Shown one piece after another: positions 35,000 through 46,545 of a DNA stretch of 64,000 nt. The translations under genes were made by a program, and so were the position numbers. The notes under the pieces are model-generated. The model searched no databases and was not told the origin of the DNA. It saw only the letters and a list, made by a program, of their open reading frames with translations. Numbering within the stretch: the first letter of the stretch is position 1; every line of letters begins with the position of its first letter. The DNA is from Arachis hypogaea (taxonomy: Eukaryota > Streptophyta > Magnoliopsida > Fabales > Fabaceae), in assembly GCF_003086295.3 (NCBI RefSeq), contig NC_092039.1, positions 65,925,649-65,989,648 on the forward strand, written 5' to 3'.

Positions 35000-36551
35000 T
35001 GATGATTGGATTTTTGACGGTTTATAATTTCACAAATGAATTCTCGTTGCAAGTATAGTTTCTAAACCAATCACTAATCCTTTCATACAAAAAGTTGTTT
35101 GTCACAAGTAACAAACCCCTAATTTTATAAACCGAAGTATTCAAACCTCGGGTCGTTCTCCCTAGGAATTACAAAAAAGTGCCTTGTTATTGGTTAGAAA
35201 TTTGTTTTGGGGTTTTGGATAAGAAGCATGAAAAGTAAATGGCAATGAAAATAAACTAACAACTATAAAAGGCTCTTGGCAAGGTATGAAAATTAGAAGT
35301 CCTATCATAGTTATCCTTCTCAATTGTGATGAGAATTGTTCATTGCTACCACTTAGTTAACCCTTACTAAATAAAGGAAAGTCAAGTGGATGAATTGACT
35401 TGGCCACAAGTCCTAGCCAACTCCCAAGGAAAGACTAGCTTTAGTGCACTCCAAACCAATTAGCAACCTCTCCAATTACCAATCAACAAAGGAATTAGAT
35501 AACTCAAGTGTCACTAATTACTCTACCTAGGCCAAGAGGAACAAAATCCATACTATATCTAGAAGAGGCATTTCAACAAACACATAAAAGGCAATAAAAG
35601 TAAACAACATAAATTGCAAGAATTAAAGAGAGATCTAACTACAAAGGCAAGAGATCAACAATAGAAAAGCAAAGAAGAACAATTATTATGAATTACCTCT
35701 TATTGAATTGAAAGAAAATGGAAGGAACAATAGTAGATCTACAATAAAGTATAAGAACAACATAAAGGAAATTACAATAAAAGAATGGAAGAAGAATGAA
35801 TGTAACAACAAGGAATTGAGAAGATAGAAGTAGAAGAAGATGAATTAAAATCTAGATCTAAGAACTAAACCTAATCCTAATCCTAATCCTAGAGAGAAGT
35901 GAGAGCTTCTCTCTCTAGAAACTATTTCTAACTACTAAACTATGACTAATGGTAACTAACATGTGTTTCCCTCTTTACTCCTTAGGATAAATAGCACCCG
36001 AAATGAGTTGGATTGGACCCACAAGGCTTTAGAATTCGCTGGCCACGTTTTGCTTTAAGTGAACCAGGTGTCAGCAACGATGCATGCGCGTACTATGCAC
36101 GTACGCGTTACCATGTGCAGTTCAACCATAGTAAATCTTATATTGTTTTGAAGCCCCGGATGTTAGCTTTCCAACCCAACTAGAACCGCATCATTTGGAC
36201 CTCTGTAGCTCAAGTTATGGTCGTTTAAGTGCGAAGAGGTCGGCTTGACAACTTTCCGGTTCTTTAATTTCTTCATGAGTTCTCCAACTTTTCATGCTTT
36301 CTTTCTTCATTCCCTTGATCCAATCTTTTCCTCCTAAACCTTAAATCACTTAACAAACATATCAAGGCATCTAATGGAATCAAGGAGAATTAGATTTAGC
36401 TATTTTAAGTCCTAAAAAGCATGTTTTCACTCTTAAGCACAATTGAAGGAGACTATACCAAACCATGATATTTCATTGAATAAATGTGGGTAAAAGGTGA
36501 TAAAATCCCCTAAAATCAATACAAGATAAACCCTACAAATGGGGTTTATCA
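35000..36551 (-). repeat. 5' LTR of element 4
   Basis: It starts TGATGATTGG and ends GTTTATCA. Near-identical to 28501-30054. A CpG-rich cluster lies at about 36065-36120. Confidence 0.9.
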
Positions 36552-36556
36552 GCACG
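36552..36556. repeat. Target site duplication of element 4, right copy
   Basis: GCACG, matching 28496-28500. Confidence 0.9.
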
Positions 36557-36639
36557 CATTCTCGTGGTAGGGCTTGGCCTTCTAGCACGAGTCCATCCCA
36601 ATTCCAGCACAACTTTCGGCCATGCACCTTTTTGACGTC

Positions 36640-36850
36640 GAATTTTCATGGCACGCGGCCGCGTGGTTGACGCGGTCGCGTGGGAGGCCAAAATTCCACA
36701 TGACGTGGCAGCGTGAGCGACGCGGTCGCGTGGGGTCAAATTACGCTAAAGGCGTGCCTCCAGCCACGCTCTCACATGACTCTCTGTTCAATTCTTTTCT
36801 TCCCAACGCACTAGTGACGCGGATGCGTCAGCGACGCTGCCGCGTCGCGT
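36640..36850. repeat. CpG-rich array in element 3 interior, right part
   Basis: It continues the array of 28255-28500, with units such as CACGCGGCCGCGTGG, GACGCGGTCGCGTGG and GACGCGGATGCGTCA. A CTTT tract follows at about 36860-36885. Confidence 0.8.
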
Positions 36851-37014
36851 GCGTGGTTTCCCTTTCTTTCTTTCTTTCTTTTTTTATGCAATTATGCAGT
36901 ATGCAGTATGCAGTGTTAATGTAGATGCTATGAAAACTTCTAGGTTCAATGAAAATAAAATAAAATAGAAAAAAAATAAACAACACGAAATAAAATTGAA
37001 AAAGAACGATCATA

Positions 37015-37046
37015 CCATGGTGGGTTGTCTCCCACCTAGCACTTTT
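37015..37046 (-). other. Post-ORF stem-loop (SL1) of element 3
   Basis: GGTGGGTTGTCTCCCACC (37019-37036) folds as a 6-bp stem. It lies about 40 bases after the ORF end and matches the element 4 stem-loop, with a covarying or tolerated change in the loop. Confidence 0.65.
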
Positions 37047-37086
37047 AGTTAAAGTCCTTAAGTTGGACATTCTGGTGAGCTCCTTG

Positions 37087-38932
37087 TTATGGTGGCTTGT
37101 GCTTGTACTGATCCAAGAATCTCCACCAGTGTTTAGAATTCCAGTAGCCTCCGGGGTCCCAAACTAGGTGCAGAAAGCCTTCAAGTAAGTTAAAGCAACT
37201 GACAAGGCCCCCAAGAGTGTTGATTTCTAGATTGAATTCCGGGGTCCCAAATCTTGCTTTTGTACCCGTCTTCTTGTTGAGCAATATTGTTCCAGCCGGG
37301 TGGCAAACAATCTAAATTCTCACTGAAACAGGCAGACAACTTCCTAGACCCATTCAGTGGAGCTCTACACCAACCTTTGCGTTTAAATGTTGAGCACACA
37401 ACCATGTTGAACCTTGCAGGATAAATCTTATCACTGACCATCTTCTTCTTACTCTTAATGCCACAGAGAGCTCTAAGTTGACCATCTGTCTCCAGTAGCC
37501 CATATTCAAGTGGGATTAGAAAGCTAAGGGATATGAATTTTACCCACTTGAATGTTGTGAAGGATGATGGCAACTTAGGAGGAGGTGTTTCTAATGATCG
37601 TGCAAGCTCCACTCCCTTGTGCTCTTCTTTGACAACTATCACCTCTTTGCAAGCTTCTTCAATATCAACCTCTTCCTCTTGGTAGCTTTCTTCTGATTCA
37701 ATTTCCTCTTCATTGTTCACCAAGGGCATGGGAGGTTGTGCTTTTTCTTCTTGAATCTCTATCTCTTGATCAACCTCTTCCAAGTCTTCAACAATAACAT
37801 GCCTTGGGGGTTGTACACCCTCCTCAACAACAAATTCAAACTCCTTAGAAGAGGGTTCTGTGACTTGAGGTTCCCGTGGAGGTTCTGCATCTCCTAAATC
37901 TTCAACCACTTCTTCCTCTGCAACTATTATCGCTTTCTCTACTTATTCCAGTACAAAGTCATGCTCCTTATTGTCCACTGGAGTCTCTAGTGTCTCCTTC
38001 ATAATACGTTCTTCATTAGATTCTCCACATGAAGCCATGGGAGTTACTTGAGTGTCCGAACATCCGAAAGGTAATTGACTTATTGCTTGCTCTAATTGAT
38101 GAAGGGTTGCATGAAATTGATATACTATTTCCTTGAAATGATCCCTTGACTCTTGCTCCTCCTTGATGATTACCTTTCCATGATAACTCCCTTTAATTAC
38201 TCCTTCATATTTAAGGGTCTCTCCTACCTTCACCTTTAGTGCCTCCTCTAGCTCCTTATGAAGTATGGATTCGCGAAGATGATCATCTCTCTCTTGTTCC
38301 ATATCAATAGCATCATTGGGATCATCTTGCTCTTAGATTGATGGATGTGGGTGCTCTTCCATGGATGGTGGTGATGGGATGGGTGGATCATTATGTGGTT
38401 GAAAAGGAAGTGCACTAGAGCTTGAGGGTTGATTGTTGAAGGTATTTGATGGTCTGATTCGGGTGACAAGAGCTTGTATAGTAGAGTTTAGATCGGTAAA
38501 TGCTTTCTCCATGGAGGTTTGGGGTGGATATGAGGGTTCATTTGTTGGGAGAAAGGGTTCATGGTAGGAAGGTGGTTCATCTTGATAAGGATATGGAGAT
38601 GGTGAATATTAAGGTGGTGGTTCTAAGTATGGCTCGTAGGGTGGTTGGTGTGGTGGATAAGGATTAGGGTCATATGGAGGTGTTTAGTGGAAAGAGGCTT
38701 GTGAGTATGATGGTCCAAAGTCATGTTGAGGATATCTATCATTTTGGTATGCATTGCAGAATGGTCTTCGTCCATGATATCTTGGAAGGTGTTGTTGCCT
38801 AAAGGGTTGATCAGATCCTCTTGGCTCCATCCATCCTTGATTGGTCTGACCTTGATGCATAGTCCTGCTGTGGTTTCTATTTCCTTCAACAAAGTTAGAA
38901 CCAAACTCAAAGCGAGAGGGGTGAGAATTCAT
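37087..38932 (-). pseudogene. Element 3 ORF, unknown retroelement protein
   Basis: The minus-strand frame starts at 38932 (MNSHPSRFEFGSN) and stays in one frame to 37190, with four or so in-frame stops (for example 38684, about 38335 and 37943). A one-base shift near 37200-37280 moves the true C-terminus (WWRFLDQYKHKPP) into another frame ending at 37087. The order is a Tyr/Pro-rich N-terminus, a possible coiled coil (about 38300-38000), a long Glu-rich acidic region, then the conserved block FKWVKFISLSF, PLEYGLLETDGQLRALCG, KGW and PPGWNN. It is homologous to the element 4 ORF. No known catalytic motif is visible. It may be a gag-like or RNA-binding protein, but that is a guess. Confidence 0.65.
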
Positions 38933-39045
38933 AGTAGTTATCAGAAATAAGAGGGAAGAGAGAAAACAAATAAACAAGTAAAAGAAAAATATGTTTTTTT
39001 TGAAAAATATTTACAATAACCAATAATAAGGAACACGTTTGCAAT

Positions 39046-39063
39046 TCCCCAACAAAGGTGCGA
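39046..39063 (-). promoter_or_regulatory. Degraded primer binding site of element 3
   Basis: TCCCCAACAAAGGTGCGA aligns with the tRNA-Asp 3' end with about five mismatches. It is at the right position, next to the LTR, but this copy could not prime well. Confidence 0.6.
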
Positions 39064-39066
39064 TTT

Positions 39067-40492
39067 TGATGAGAGAACTTTTGCGTGGTCTAGAATTCAG
39101 AATAAATTCCCGTTGCAAGCATAGCTTCTAAACCAACAAAAGTCCTTTCATACAAACGTTTTGGTTGTCACAAATAACAAACCCCTAGATAAATTGATAA
39201 CCGAAGTATTTAAACCTCGGGTCGTCTTCTCAAGGAATTGCAGGGAAGTATGAATTATTATTGGTTATGCAAAACAGTGTTTTTGGGGGGTTGAAAAGGT
39301 TTCGAACTAGAGAAAGGGATTTCAGGGAATTAATAGATTAATAACTAATAAAACTCTTGGCAAGGTATGAAAACTGGAGGTCCTATCCCTGTTATCCTTA
39401 TCAATTGTGATGAGAATTGGATTTTTCTCCCACTATGTTAACCTCTAACTATGAAGGTAAGTTAAGTGAATGAATTAATTCGAATCCTTAAGTACCAGTC
39501 TTTCCTTAGGAAAAGTTAGAGTTATTGGATCTCGAATTAATTCTTGAAGAATTCCAATTTTCAGTCAACAATGAGTTTGATAACTCAAGAGTTACCAATT
39601 AATCAACCAAAGCCAAAAGGGAATAAAATCTAAATTAAATTAAAAGCATCAATAACATAAATAGAAGAAGGCAATCAAACTACATTTAAACATAAATTCA
39701 AATTTATCATGAAGGAGTTCATAAAATAAATTAGAAAAATAAATAAAAGGAATAATAACCTGGAACTCAGAAGATGAAATCCTAATCCTAATGTAAATCC
39801 TAATCCTAATCCTAATCCTAATCCTAAGAGAGAGGAGAAAACCTCTCTCTCTAAAAACTACACCTAAAACTAGAATTATGAATTATGAGAGCCTAATGAG
39901 TCTCTACAAGTTCGCTGACTTTAATCTGTGTTTTTGGGCCGAAAACTGGGTTGAAATGCGGCCCAGAATCTCTGCCAGCGACTTTTGTAATTTTGCAGAT
40001 CGCGTACATCACGCGATCGCGTCATCCATGCGGACGCGTCATTCGCGTTTTTCCCAGCCACGCGTTCGCGTCGTCCACGCTTCTGCGTCACTTGTGCTTT
40101 TCCAATCCGCGCGGTCGCGTGAGCCATGCGGCCGCGTCACTGCGAATTCCTTTCTTCTGCGCGGTTGCATTGCTGACGCGTACGCGTCACTTCTCGTTGG
40201 TCATCTCCTCAATTTCTTGTGTTCCTTCTAATTTTTGCAAGCTTCCTTCCTAATATCTCACTCATTCATGCCCTATAAAGCCTGAAACACTTAACATACA
40301 GATCAAGGCATCGAATGGTAATAAGAGAGGATTAAGATTAGCTAAATTAAGACCAAAAAAGCATGTTTTCAATCATGTAATAATTTTAGGAAGGAAATAT
40401 AAATGCATGCTAATTATATGAATAAGTGGGTAAAGACCATGATAAAACCACACAATTAAACACATTGTAAACCATAAAATAGAGGTTTATCA
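39067..40492 (-). repeat. 5' LTR of element 3
   Basis: It starts TGATGAGAG and ends GTTTATCA. The CCTAAT run (39781-39827) is longer than in the other LTR, and the CpG-rich array is at about 40005-40190. Confidence 0.85.
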
Positions 40493-40497
40493 AAGGC
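40493..40497. repeat. Target site duplication of element 3, right copy
   Basis: AAGGC, matching 24664-24668. Confidence 0.8.
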
Positions 40498-41067
40498 ATG
40501 CATGGGGTGGCTGGCATGTTGCACGCCCTTGGTGAGGAGATCGTAAGCGTGCGACATGCCTAAGTAGCGTGGCATGCCATAGGTGTGGCCTGGGAGTTCC
40601 ATCAAGGGTGTGTTGCGCACCAAGTTTGGCGTGTTGCATTCCATGCCCAAGCTATTCTCCTTTTTGAAGGCGTGTTGCACTCCCCGCTTGGCGTGGTACG
40701 CCATTCTCAAATTGGCTCCCTAAAGGTGTGGCAAGCCCTTCCTTGGAGCTTGAGGATGGATCTTGGCATGCCACTTGAGGTTGTGGCATGGCATGCCACT
40801 TCAAGTTTGGTTCCTTGGAGGTTGCATTTATGCTCTTTTGTATAGGCATTACATGTCCTCCTCTTTGGCTCTTAGGGGCTTCTCTGCTTGTCCTTTTACT
40901 TCTTTGTTCTTGTCTAAAATCTTCCAATAACTTATTAAACATATCAAAACTCAAAGCAACTCCAAGAAACATTGATTAAAGAAAAAAAAATCTCCATTAT
41001 AATAAGGAAATCACCAACTTTATTCAAATAACTAATAAAGAAAACAACTAAAGATACTCATGCATCA
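40498..41067 (-). mobile_element. Old Athila-like LTR, second part
   Basis: It resumes the LTR broken at 24663 with the same GGCATG/GTGGCATGCC-rich sequence (to about 40830). It ends ATGCATCA at 41067, next to a polypurine module. Together with 22942-24663 it is the 3' LTR of the old Athila-like element. ORFs across the repeat are not supported. Confidence 0.65.
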
Positions 41068-41105
41068 AAACACCAAACTTAAGATCTTGCTTGTCCCCAA
41101 ACAAG
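41068..41105 (-). promoter_or_regulatory. Polypurine tract and hairpin of the old Athila-like element
   Basis: ACACCAAACTTAAG is followed by the hairpin CTTGTCCCCAAACAAG. A second copy (AACACCAAACTTAG plus the hairpin TTGCTTG-TCCT-CAAGTAA) is at 41664-41700, so the duplicated module is present here too. Confidence 0.6.
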
Positions 41106-41836
41106 AAAAGAACTATGCATAAAGGATTTTCTAATTGCTCAAGCCTCTCTCTTTGACACAGCAACATCACAGGCACTTAACTAGGAAACTATTTGAGTTT
41201 TGTTCCTTTTTAACCTTCCTGGCCATTGGTTCTCAAAGCCTTGGGTCTTTCTCTTTGTTTTTCTTTCACTTTTTTTTTTCTTGCTGCTTCTTGGTCTTAT
41301 AGATTTTTAACAGCATCCATAATACTTCTCTAAACTTTATTCCATGTCTTAGAGCTCCCCATGTACGTTTTTACAAACATGCAACCTCATTACACAATCA
41401 CATTATCAAACACTCATTTTTCTTAATCTTATTTGCCCCAAAAATAAAAAATATTTCTTCAACTTATTAAAAAGAATTTGTTTAGACATCCTTTGTTACA
41501 TGTTTAAGGATTTTAGAAACAAGTAAATTCAAAAGTTAGGTTAAGTAATGAAGAATAAATCATGATTATCAACCAAAAATAGAAGCAAAAAATAAGGAAT
41601 TAAAGACTATAGACAGAGTTACCTCCCTTTTTGTTTTTCTAGGTTTTGTTCTATGTAGCCTCCAACACCAAACTTAGAATGGTTGCTTGTCCTCAAGTAA
41701 CAAAATAATAGAGGTGATGGAATGTAATGCATATTGAATGATCATAATTATCCTCAAAAAGTTCTATAAGTAATGTATGTGCTTATTCAGATAAAATAAA
41801 CAAAATAAAAAATAAAATAAAAAGATACCGATGATT
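41106..41836 (-). other. 3' region of the old Athila-like element
   Basis: AT-rich non-coding sequence that includes the second module copy at 41664-41700. No gene seen. Confidence 0.5.
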
Positions 41837-41859
41837 AGGTTGCCTCCCAACATGTGCTC
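41837..41859 (-). other. Post-ORF stem-loop (SL1), old Athila-like element
   Basis: The plus strand AGGTTGCCTCCCAACATG is the inverse of GTTGGGAGGCAACCT, the same block that follows the ORFs of elements 1 and 6. Confidence 0.65.
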
Positions 41860-41874
41860 TTTTAATGTCACTAG

Positions 41875-42175
41875 CTTGACGGTTGGTTCTTGCTAAGTTG
41901 GAGGTTGATCATGGTACTTCAACTCCTCCTCTCTCACTGTGAACTTCCATCTTTTGTCATCATCTATGAGCTCAATGTGTTCGATGAAAAAAAATCTCGT
42001 TTACTGTGTATGGCCCTGACCATGTGTTGGATTTTTCTAGAAATATCCATGATGGGGGATGGAATTACAGCACTCTTTGCCGTGGTTCAAAATCTCTTGT
42101 GGGAATTCTCTTGTTTTTCTACCCTTTGGTCTTGTTCATAGTCTTCTCTTCCTCCTTTCTTGATGGTGCACACTT
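41875..42175 (-). pseudogene. Integrase C-terminal fragment with GPY motif
   Basis: On the minus strand, about 70 codons across two frames show SGPYTVN, then EHIEL, and FTVREEELKYHD before a stop. This is the C-terminal GPY/F region of a Ty3/gypsy integrase of the Athila type. It lies just before the SL1 block, as the end of the pol ORF should. The solo LTR at 42181 cuts it from the protease fragment at 44550-45006. RT, RNase H and the integrase core are missing between the two, so this host element was already deleted or non-autonomous. Confidence 0.7.
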
Positions 42176-42180
42176 GATTA
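42176..42180. repeat. Target site duplication of solo LTR, left copy
   Basis: GATTA, repeated at 44407-44411. Confidence 0.85.
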
Positions 42181-44406
42181 TGATGAGTGAAAAGTGAAGA
42201 TCACGGATACCGGCAAGTACACCGGATTGTTCAAGTAATACCACGATGAATGGATATCGTTCCCATGGTGATTAAAGGACTGATCATACAAATATCGAAT
42301 TAAATTACTAATTAGATCAAAAGAACCTGGATTAAGGAGTGTTGAAAAACCCTAGAATGCTTGAATGCTGGAACCTTGAATGTTGAACGCTTCGGAGGCA
42401 GTAATTATTGAATTAGAGAAATCAATAGTGGAGAGTGTCTAGGGTTTCAAAGACGCTCATGTTCTCAGGAGAATTGAACCTTGTTAACCTAGTTCTAAAG
42501 TTTACAAATATCTGTTCAGGACGAATCTAAAGTAACCGATTTCCAATGTCTTGGCTCCTTGGTTTCTCTTTAATTAACCAACCACTAATGTCTTGGTCGA
42601 TCGATTAATCAAAGAGGTTAAGTTCAAAAATCCGATTCAGTTTCTCAATGAGAAAACACAATTTTCAATAATTTTCCTAATCCAAATTATATGTCACGTA
42701 TTCAAAACTAGGGTAATAAAAAAATCATGTATTGTGTCGCGTAGATAGAAAACCACTATGTCGTGCTGATTTAAAAGGTCACGTAAAAGAGTTTTCAAGA
42801 ATGATTTGAAAATTAGTTTTGTCAAATTAGTAAACAAATCCAAGACGGGGTTAGCATACCTATCGATGCTACTAATTCTTTAGTAATGAAAAGCAAAATA
42901 CTCAACCATAAATAGATTAATGTAAAGCTTTAAAACAAAAGAAAACTTATATTGATGAACCATTAAAATATGTACAGAGCTCCTAACCCTTTGACAAAGG
43001 TTTAGTAACTCATGAAGAATTGAAAAATAAAACAAAAGAAAGGAAGAAAAAGAGAGACACGTGAGGGATCCAAAGATCCTCCCCTGGGTGTCCTTCTGTG
43101 TGAGCAATTTCACTTATTTAAATCTTAGGTTTCTTAATAATTCAAATTCAAGAACCAAATCTTTGTCTTATCTATTAGGAAGATTAAGATAACTAATAAT
43201 AATCCAAATCCAAATAAAATCTAATTCAAATCAAATTCTATCTTATAGAATCTTCCATAATCTTAACTAAAATTACATCTTTTAGGGGAGAATGGGGTTC
43301 AATTGGTGTGTAGGACGGTCTTGGGCATGTACCAGGCGTGCCACATAGCTTTTTGGGTATTCCACACTGTTGTCTTGGGTGTTTAGGCATGCCACACTGA
43401 TGTCTGGGTGTGCCATGCTCTACATCCAGAAAGATGAGGCTCGTTCGCGCCCCAAACAAAACGTCCACAAAACACATATGCATATCGTTTCGAATCTCTA
43501 GATGTTAGCTTTCCAATGCCATTTTGAACAACCTCATTTTGACCTTTCTATCTCAAGTTATAGTCGCTTGACTGTGAAGAGGTCAGCATTGACAGCTTTG
43601 CAAATTTGCTCTCAAGGGTTATTTTCTTTCAAGCATGGCACACCAGCTCCATAGTGTGGCGCGCCAACTCCTTGTTCCTTCATGGGTGTGGAACTTCTCT
43701 CCATAGTGTGGCACTCCATCTTTGTTCCATCATAGGCATGGCACACCTGCCTCATGTGTGGCATGCTGAGGCTCCTGTATAGAGGGTGTTGCACCCCCTA
43801 CTTCATGTGGCATGCCATGCTTTGCTCTTTATGGGTGTGGCACTTGCTCTTCATGGCATGTCACTTCTCCTTCACCGCGTGGCATCCCATGCCTTGTTAC
43901 TTCATAGGCATGGCACGCCTCTTCCTTAGATGGCACCTCATGCTTTGCTACTTCATGGGTGTGGAACGTGCTCTTCATGGCGTGGCACGCCATGCATCAA
44001 TCTCTCATGAGCATGGCACGCCCCTCCTCCTAGTTTTAGGGAGTGGCATGCCCTTCACTCTTGTACCCAGGGCATTGCACGTTCTCTTCAAGGCATGGCA
44101 CGCTTCCGCTGGCAACATTGGGGCATTACACACCCTTCCCTTCCTCTCCAGCTCCTTGCATGGTTTACATGGCTTTGATCTTCACGTACTTTCCTTGATT
44201 CTCTATGCAATGCTTGGCTCTTGATTCATCCCCTCTTTGCTACTTGATTTTCATCTCTTTAATCCTATATTTTCTTAAAAATACTTAGTAAGAAATGACA
44301 TTAAAAAGTAATGAGATTAAAGAAAGATTTTGTAATTATGCTTACAAAAATAAAAGAAAAAGATAAGAAAAATATAAGAAAAACTACTCAAGATGTGAAC
44401 GCATCA
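42181..44406 (-). mobile_element. Solo LTR, Athila-like
   Basis: A single 2.2-kb LTR starting TGATGAGTG and ending ACGCATCA, flanked by GATTA duplications and by internal sequence of another element on both sides. It has no primer site or polypurine tract of its own, so it is a solo LTR left by recombination between two LTRs. It is related to the old LTR at 22942-41067. A TATA-like ATTTAAATAAG is at 43113-43123 (minus), with a GGCATG repeat array upstream at 43320-44120. Confidence 0.85.
43320..44120. repeat. GGCATGCC / GGCACGCC array in solo LTR
   Basis: More than 20 short units such as GTGTGGCATGCC, GCATGGCACGCC and GTGTGGCGCGCC lie in the U3 of the LTR. The core GGCATGCC is an 8-bp palindrome. 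ORFs crossing it are by-products. Confidence 0.8.
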
Positions 44407-44411
44407 GATTA

Positions 44412-45063
44412 CAGAAGGAGCTTATTGGGTGGTTGTATTCTCTATTGGTTACACCATTTCTTCTTCTTCTTTTCCCTTCAAGCATGGACGTGGAACTTCT
44501 AGTGCTACTTCGTTAGGTGCTTCCTTCATATTTGGATCAATTCAATTAACCTTCATGCAATTCTCCTTCTCATTTAGATGATGCATGGTTTTGAAGACAT
44601 GAAAAAGTAAGTGTTCATCATGCAATTCACCTTTTTCTACATCAACGAGGGCTCTTCCAGTAGTTAGGAATAGTCTCCCTAAAATGATGGATGCATTCTC
44701 ATACTCCTCCATGTTAAGGATCACAAAATCTCCTGGGAGGAAAAACTTTCCCACCTTGACCAAGATATTCTCAATTACTCCACATGCATACTTCATTGAT
44801 CTATCCACCGTTTGTAGGGCTATCCTTGTTAGTTTTACCTCTTTAATTTGTAACTTCTTCATCATGGACAATGGCATCAGATTAATGCTTGTCCCTAGAT
44901 CACATAATGCCTTCTCAAAAGCGGTTTTTCTATTGGTGCATGAATTTTGGAAACCTCTAAATCTTTCAATTTCTTTGGCAAGTCTCTTTGGATAATAACA
45001 CTGCACGCCTTGGTTATCATCACTATCTCATCTTTTCTCAATGTCTTCTTCTTGGATAGCAAC
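44412..45063 (-). pseudogene. Athila-like protease fragment
   Basis: The minus strand from 45006 to 44542 encodes an Athila-type retropepsin region. CDLGTSINLMPLS has the catalytic DLG with Thr-Ser after it. It is followed by MKKLQI, CGVIENILVKVGKFFLPGDF, IILGRLFLTTGRALVDVEKGE, where the usual LGRPFL reads LGRLFL. A deletion removed a few residues before HDEH. It corresponds to 52600-52960 of element 6. The fragment ends near 45063 where AT-rich sequence begins. It belongs to the old Athila-like element whose LTR ends at 41067. Confidence 0.8.
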
Positions 45064-45845
45064 TCTTGGGATCATAATATTATAATTATTTTCACTCTAA
45101 AATATCTCTAGAGTATTGTAGTACAGTTACACTAATCAAAAGAATATGATAATAATTCTAATCGGTTAAACTTTGGACATGGTAATTATATGAGTACAAA
45201 AATCTCATCTTTGACTTTTTGAGATACTTGTTGATATGTTAATAATATTTTATTATTAATATATTATTATATTTTTTATTGTATCCTTAAATTCATTCTA
45301 TTAATCTGAGGCGAAATGTGTCCTGCAAATTTTTGAATTCTAACAATAGAAAGCCTCAAAAATTAATTTACTAAAACACTAGGTTGCTACATAAAAAAAA
45401 TTCACTTAACATTTCTCTTAATTTTGTGATTACCTAAGTCAAACCTTTCATAGTACTATAGTCATAGAAGACATGAGTGTTTATTTATAGATATAAGACA
45501 CTAAAACAAAGATAAAAAAATACAAAATTATTTTTGATAAATGAGATATAGACATAAATATTGTGTTTAGAGACATTGAATTAATATATTCTGTGTCACT
45601 TTTAAATAAAAGATATAAAGACACTAACAAAAAATATACATTATTTTTTATTATTTCTATCACTTTATCATAATTATATTTTTTATTATTATTATTTTTG
45701 AATTTTTTGTTTAAAAAAACAAAAATAAATTGAATTTTTATAACTTATTATTTTTATATTTAATTTATCATGAAAAAAAAGTATTTTTTATATCAGTATC
45801 CTTGTATCTTATTTTCACTATCCATCTTATACCATTCCTAAAATC
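45064..45845. other. AT-rich stretch without recognisable genes
   Basis: Very AT-rich, with repeated words such as GACACTAAAACAAAGATA and AAAGATATAAAGACACTAA near 45480-45640 that hint at a small decayed repeat or MITE. I could not find convincing terminal inverted repeats or a target duplication. Confidence 0.4.
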
Positions 45846-45850
45846 AGTCG
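45846..45850. repeat. Target site duplication of copia element, left copy
   Basis: AGTCG. The right copy at 62970-62974 reads AGCCG, one change. Confidence 0.6.
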
Positions 45851-46052
45851 TGTTAGGAAAATAGGATTAGGGTTTGAGGGAAGAAGAGAGAAAATAAGGA
45901 GAATGATAAGTAATTCTATTATTAATTGTGTACTTTAGAGAACATGATAGGGGCTATTTATAGCCAAGGGTCCAACTCTTAATTAAGGGCCCAACTCTTA
46001 GCTAAGAGCCTAACGCTTTACTAGGGCATCCACAATAAATATATTTATAACA
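45851..46052 (-). repeat. 3' LTR of copia element
   Basis: A 202-bp LTR with TGTTA at one end and TATAACA at the other. CTATTTATAG at about 45953 sits in it. The adjacent CTCCCCCTTGG (46053-46066) is the inverse of a GGGGGAG polypurine tract. Confidence 0.85.
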
Positions 46053-46269
46053 CTCCCCCTTGGATGTCCTTAGTAGTAATAGTAGCCTAGTGCCTCATAA
46101 AAAATCTTACTAAAAAATATAGTGAAGGAAAAAGAGTATACTGTCTTATAATATGTTAAGTATTTGCCTCATCAAAAATCTTACCAGGAAAACCCAAAGT
46201 GGGATAAAAACTATGGTTAAGGAAAAGAGTGCAGCCGGTATTAGTCCCCTGATAATTACATCATTTGAT

Positions 46270-46545
46270 ATCTCTTAATCAGCACATTCCTATCTTGTAT
46301 ACTAGCTTCTCAAATGTTGAAGTATGTAGTGCTTTAGTGAACATATCTGCTAAATTATCATTGGAACAGATTTGTTGAACGTCTATGTCACTACTTTGTT
46401 GAAGATCATGAGAGTATAAGAGCTTTGGTGAAATCTGCTCTGTTCTATCTCCTTTGATGTATCCTTTTTTTAGTTGATGTATGCAAGACGATTTATCTTC
46501 GTCTATGACTGTTGGCATTTTCTTCATAGATAAGCCACACATATC
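46270..46545 (-). pseudogene. Copia RNase H C-terminal region
   Basis: The minus strand gives KGDRTEQISPK, DIDVQQICSNDNLADMFTKAL and STFEKLVYKIG, the standard end of copia RNase H. It is open here but separated from RT by stops and a duplication. Confidence 0.8.

Larger units (their letters stand above)
28501..36551 (-). mobile_element. Element 4: non-autonomous LTR element nested in element 3
   Basis: An 8.05-kb minus-orientation element with near-identical LTRs (28501-30054 and 35000-36551), a tRNA-Asp primer site, a polypurine module and a perfect 5-bp duplication. It carries one long decayed ORF (32919-34841) homologous to that of element 3 and no pol genes. Parts of its LTR resemble the element 3 LTR (CGTTGCAAGTATAG, AAACCTCGGGTCGT), so the two are related families. 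It is younger than element 3, which it splits. Confidence 0.9.
24669..40492 (-). mobile_element. Element 3: non-autonomous LTR element containing element 4
   Basis: A minus-orientation element with LTRs 24669-26068 and 39067-40492 and a 5-bp duplication AAGGC. It is about 7.8 kb without the nested element 4 (28501-36551). It has no gag, protease, RT or integrase that I can recognise, only one long decayed ORF (37087-38932) shared with element 4. Its primer site is a degraded tRNA-Asp type. The first LTR begins TAATGAGAG where the other has TGATGAGAG, a single change at the terminus. It carries GC-rich arrays in the LTRs and in the interior. Confidence 0.85.

Noticed and set aside
39781..39827. 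CCTAATCCTAAT run as telomere-like sequence
   Set aside because: The plant telomere unit is CCCTAAA. This run is a short LTR-internal repeat that occurs in all four LTRs of elements 3 and 4.
40456..40979. ORFs across the GGCATG-rich sequence as a host gene (also 43612-44224)
   Set aside because: They lie in LTR U3 repeats, overlap on opposite strands and have repeat-driven composition.
45480..45660. Possible MITE in the AT-rich stretch
   Set aside because: Repeated words are present, but no convincing terminal inverted repeats or target duplication could be found by eye.
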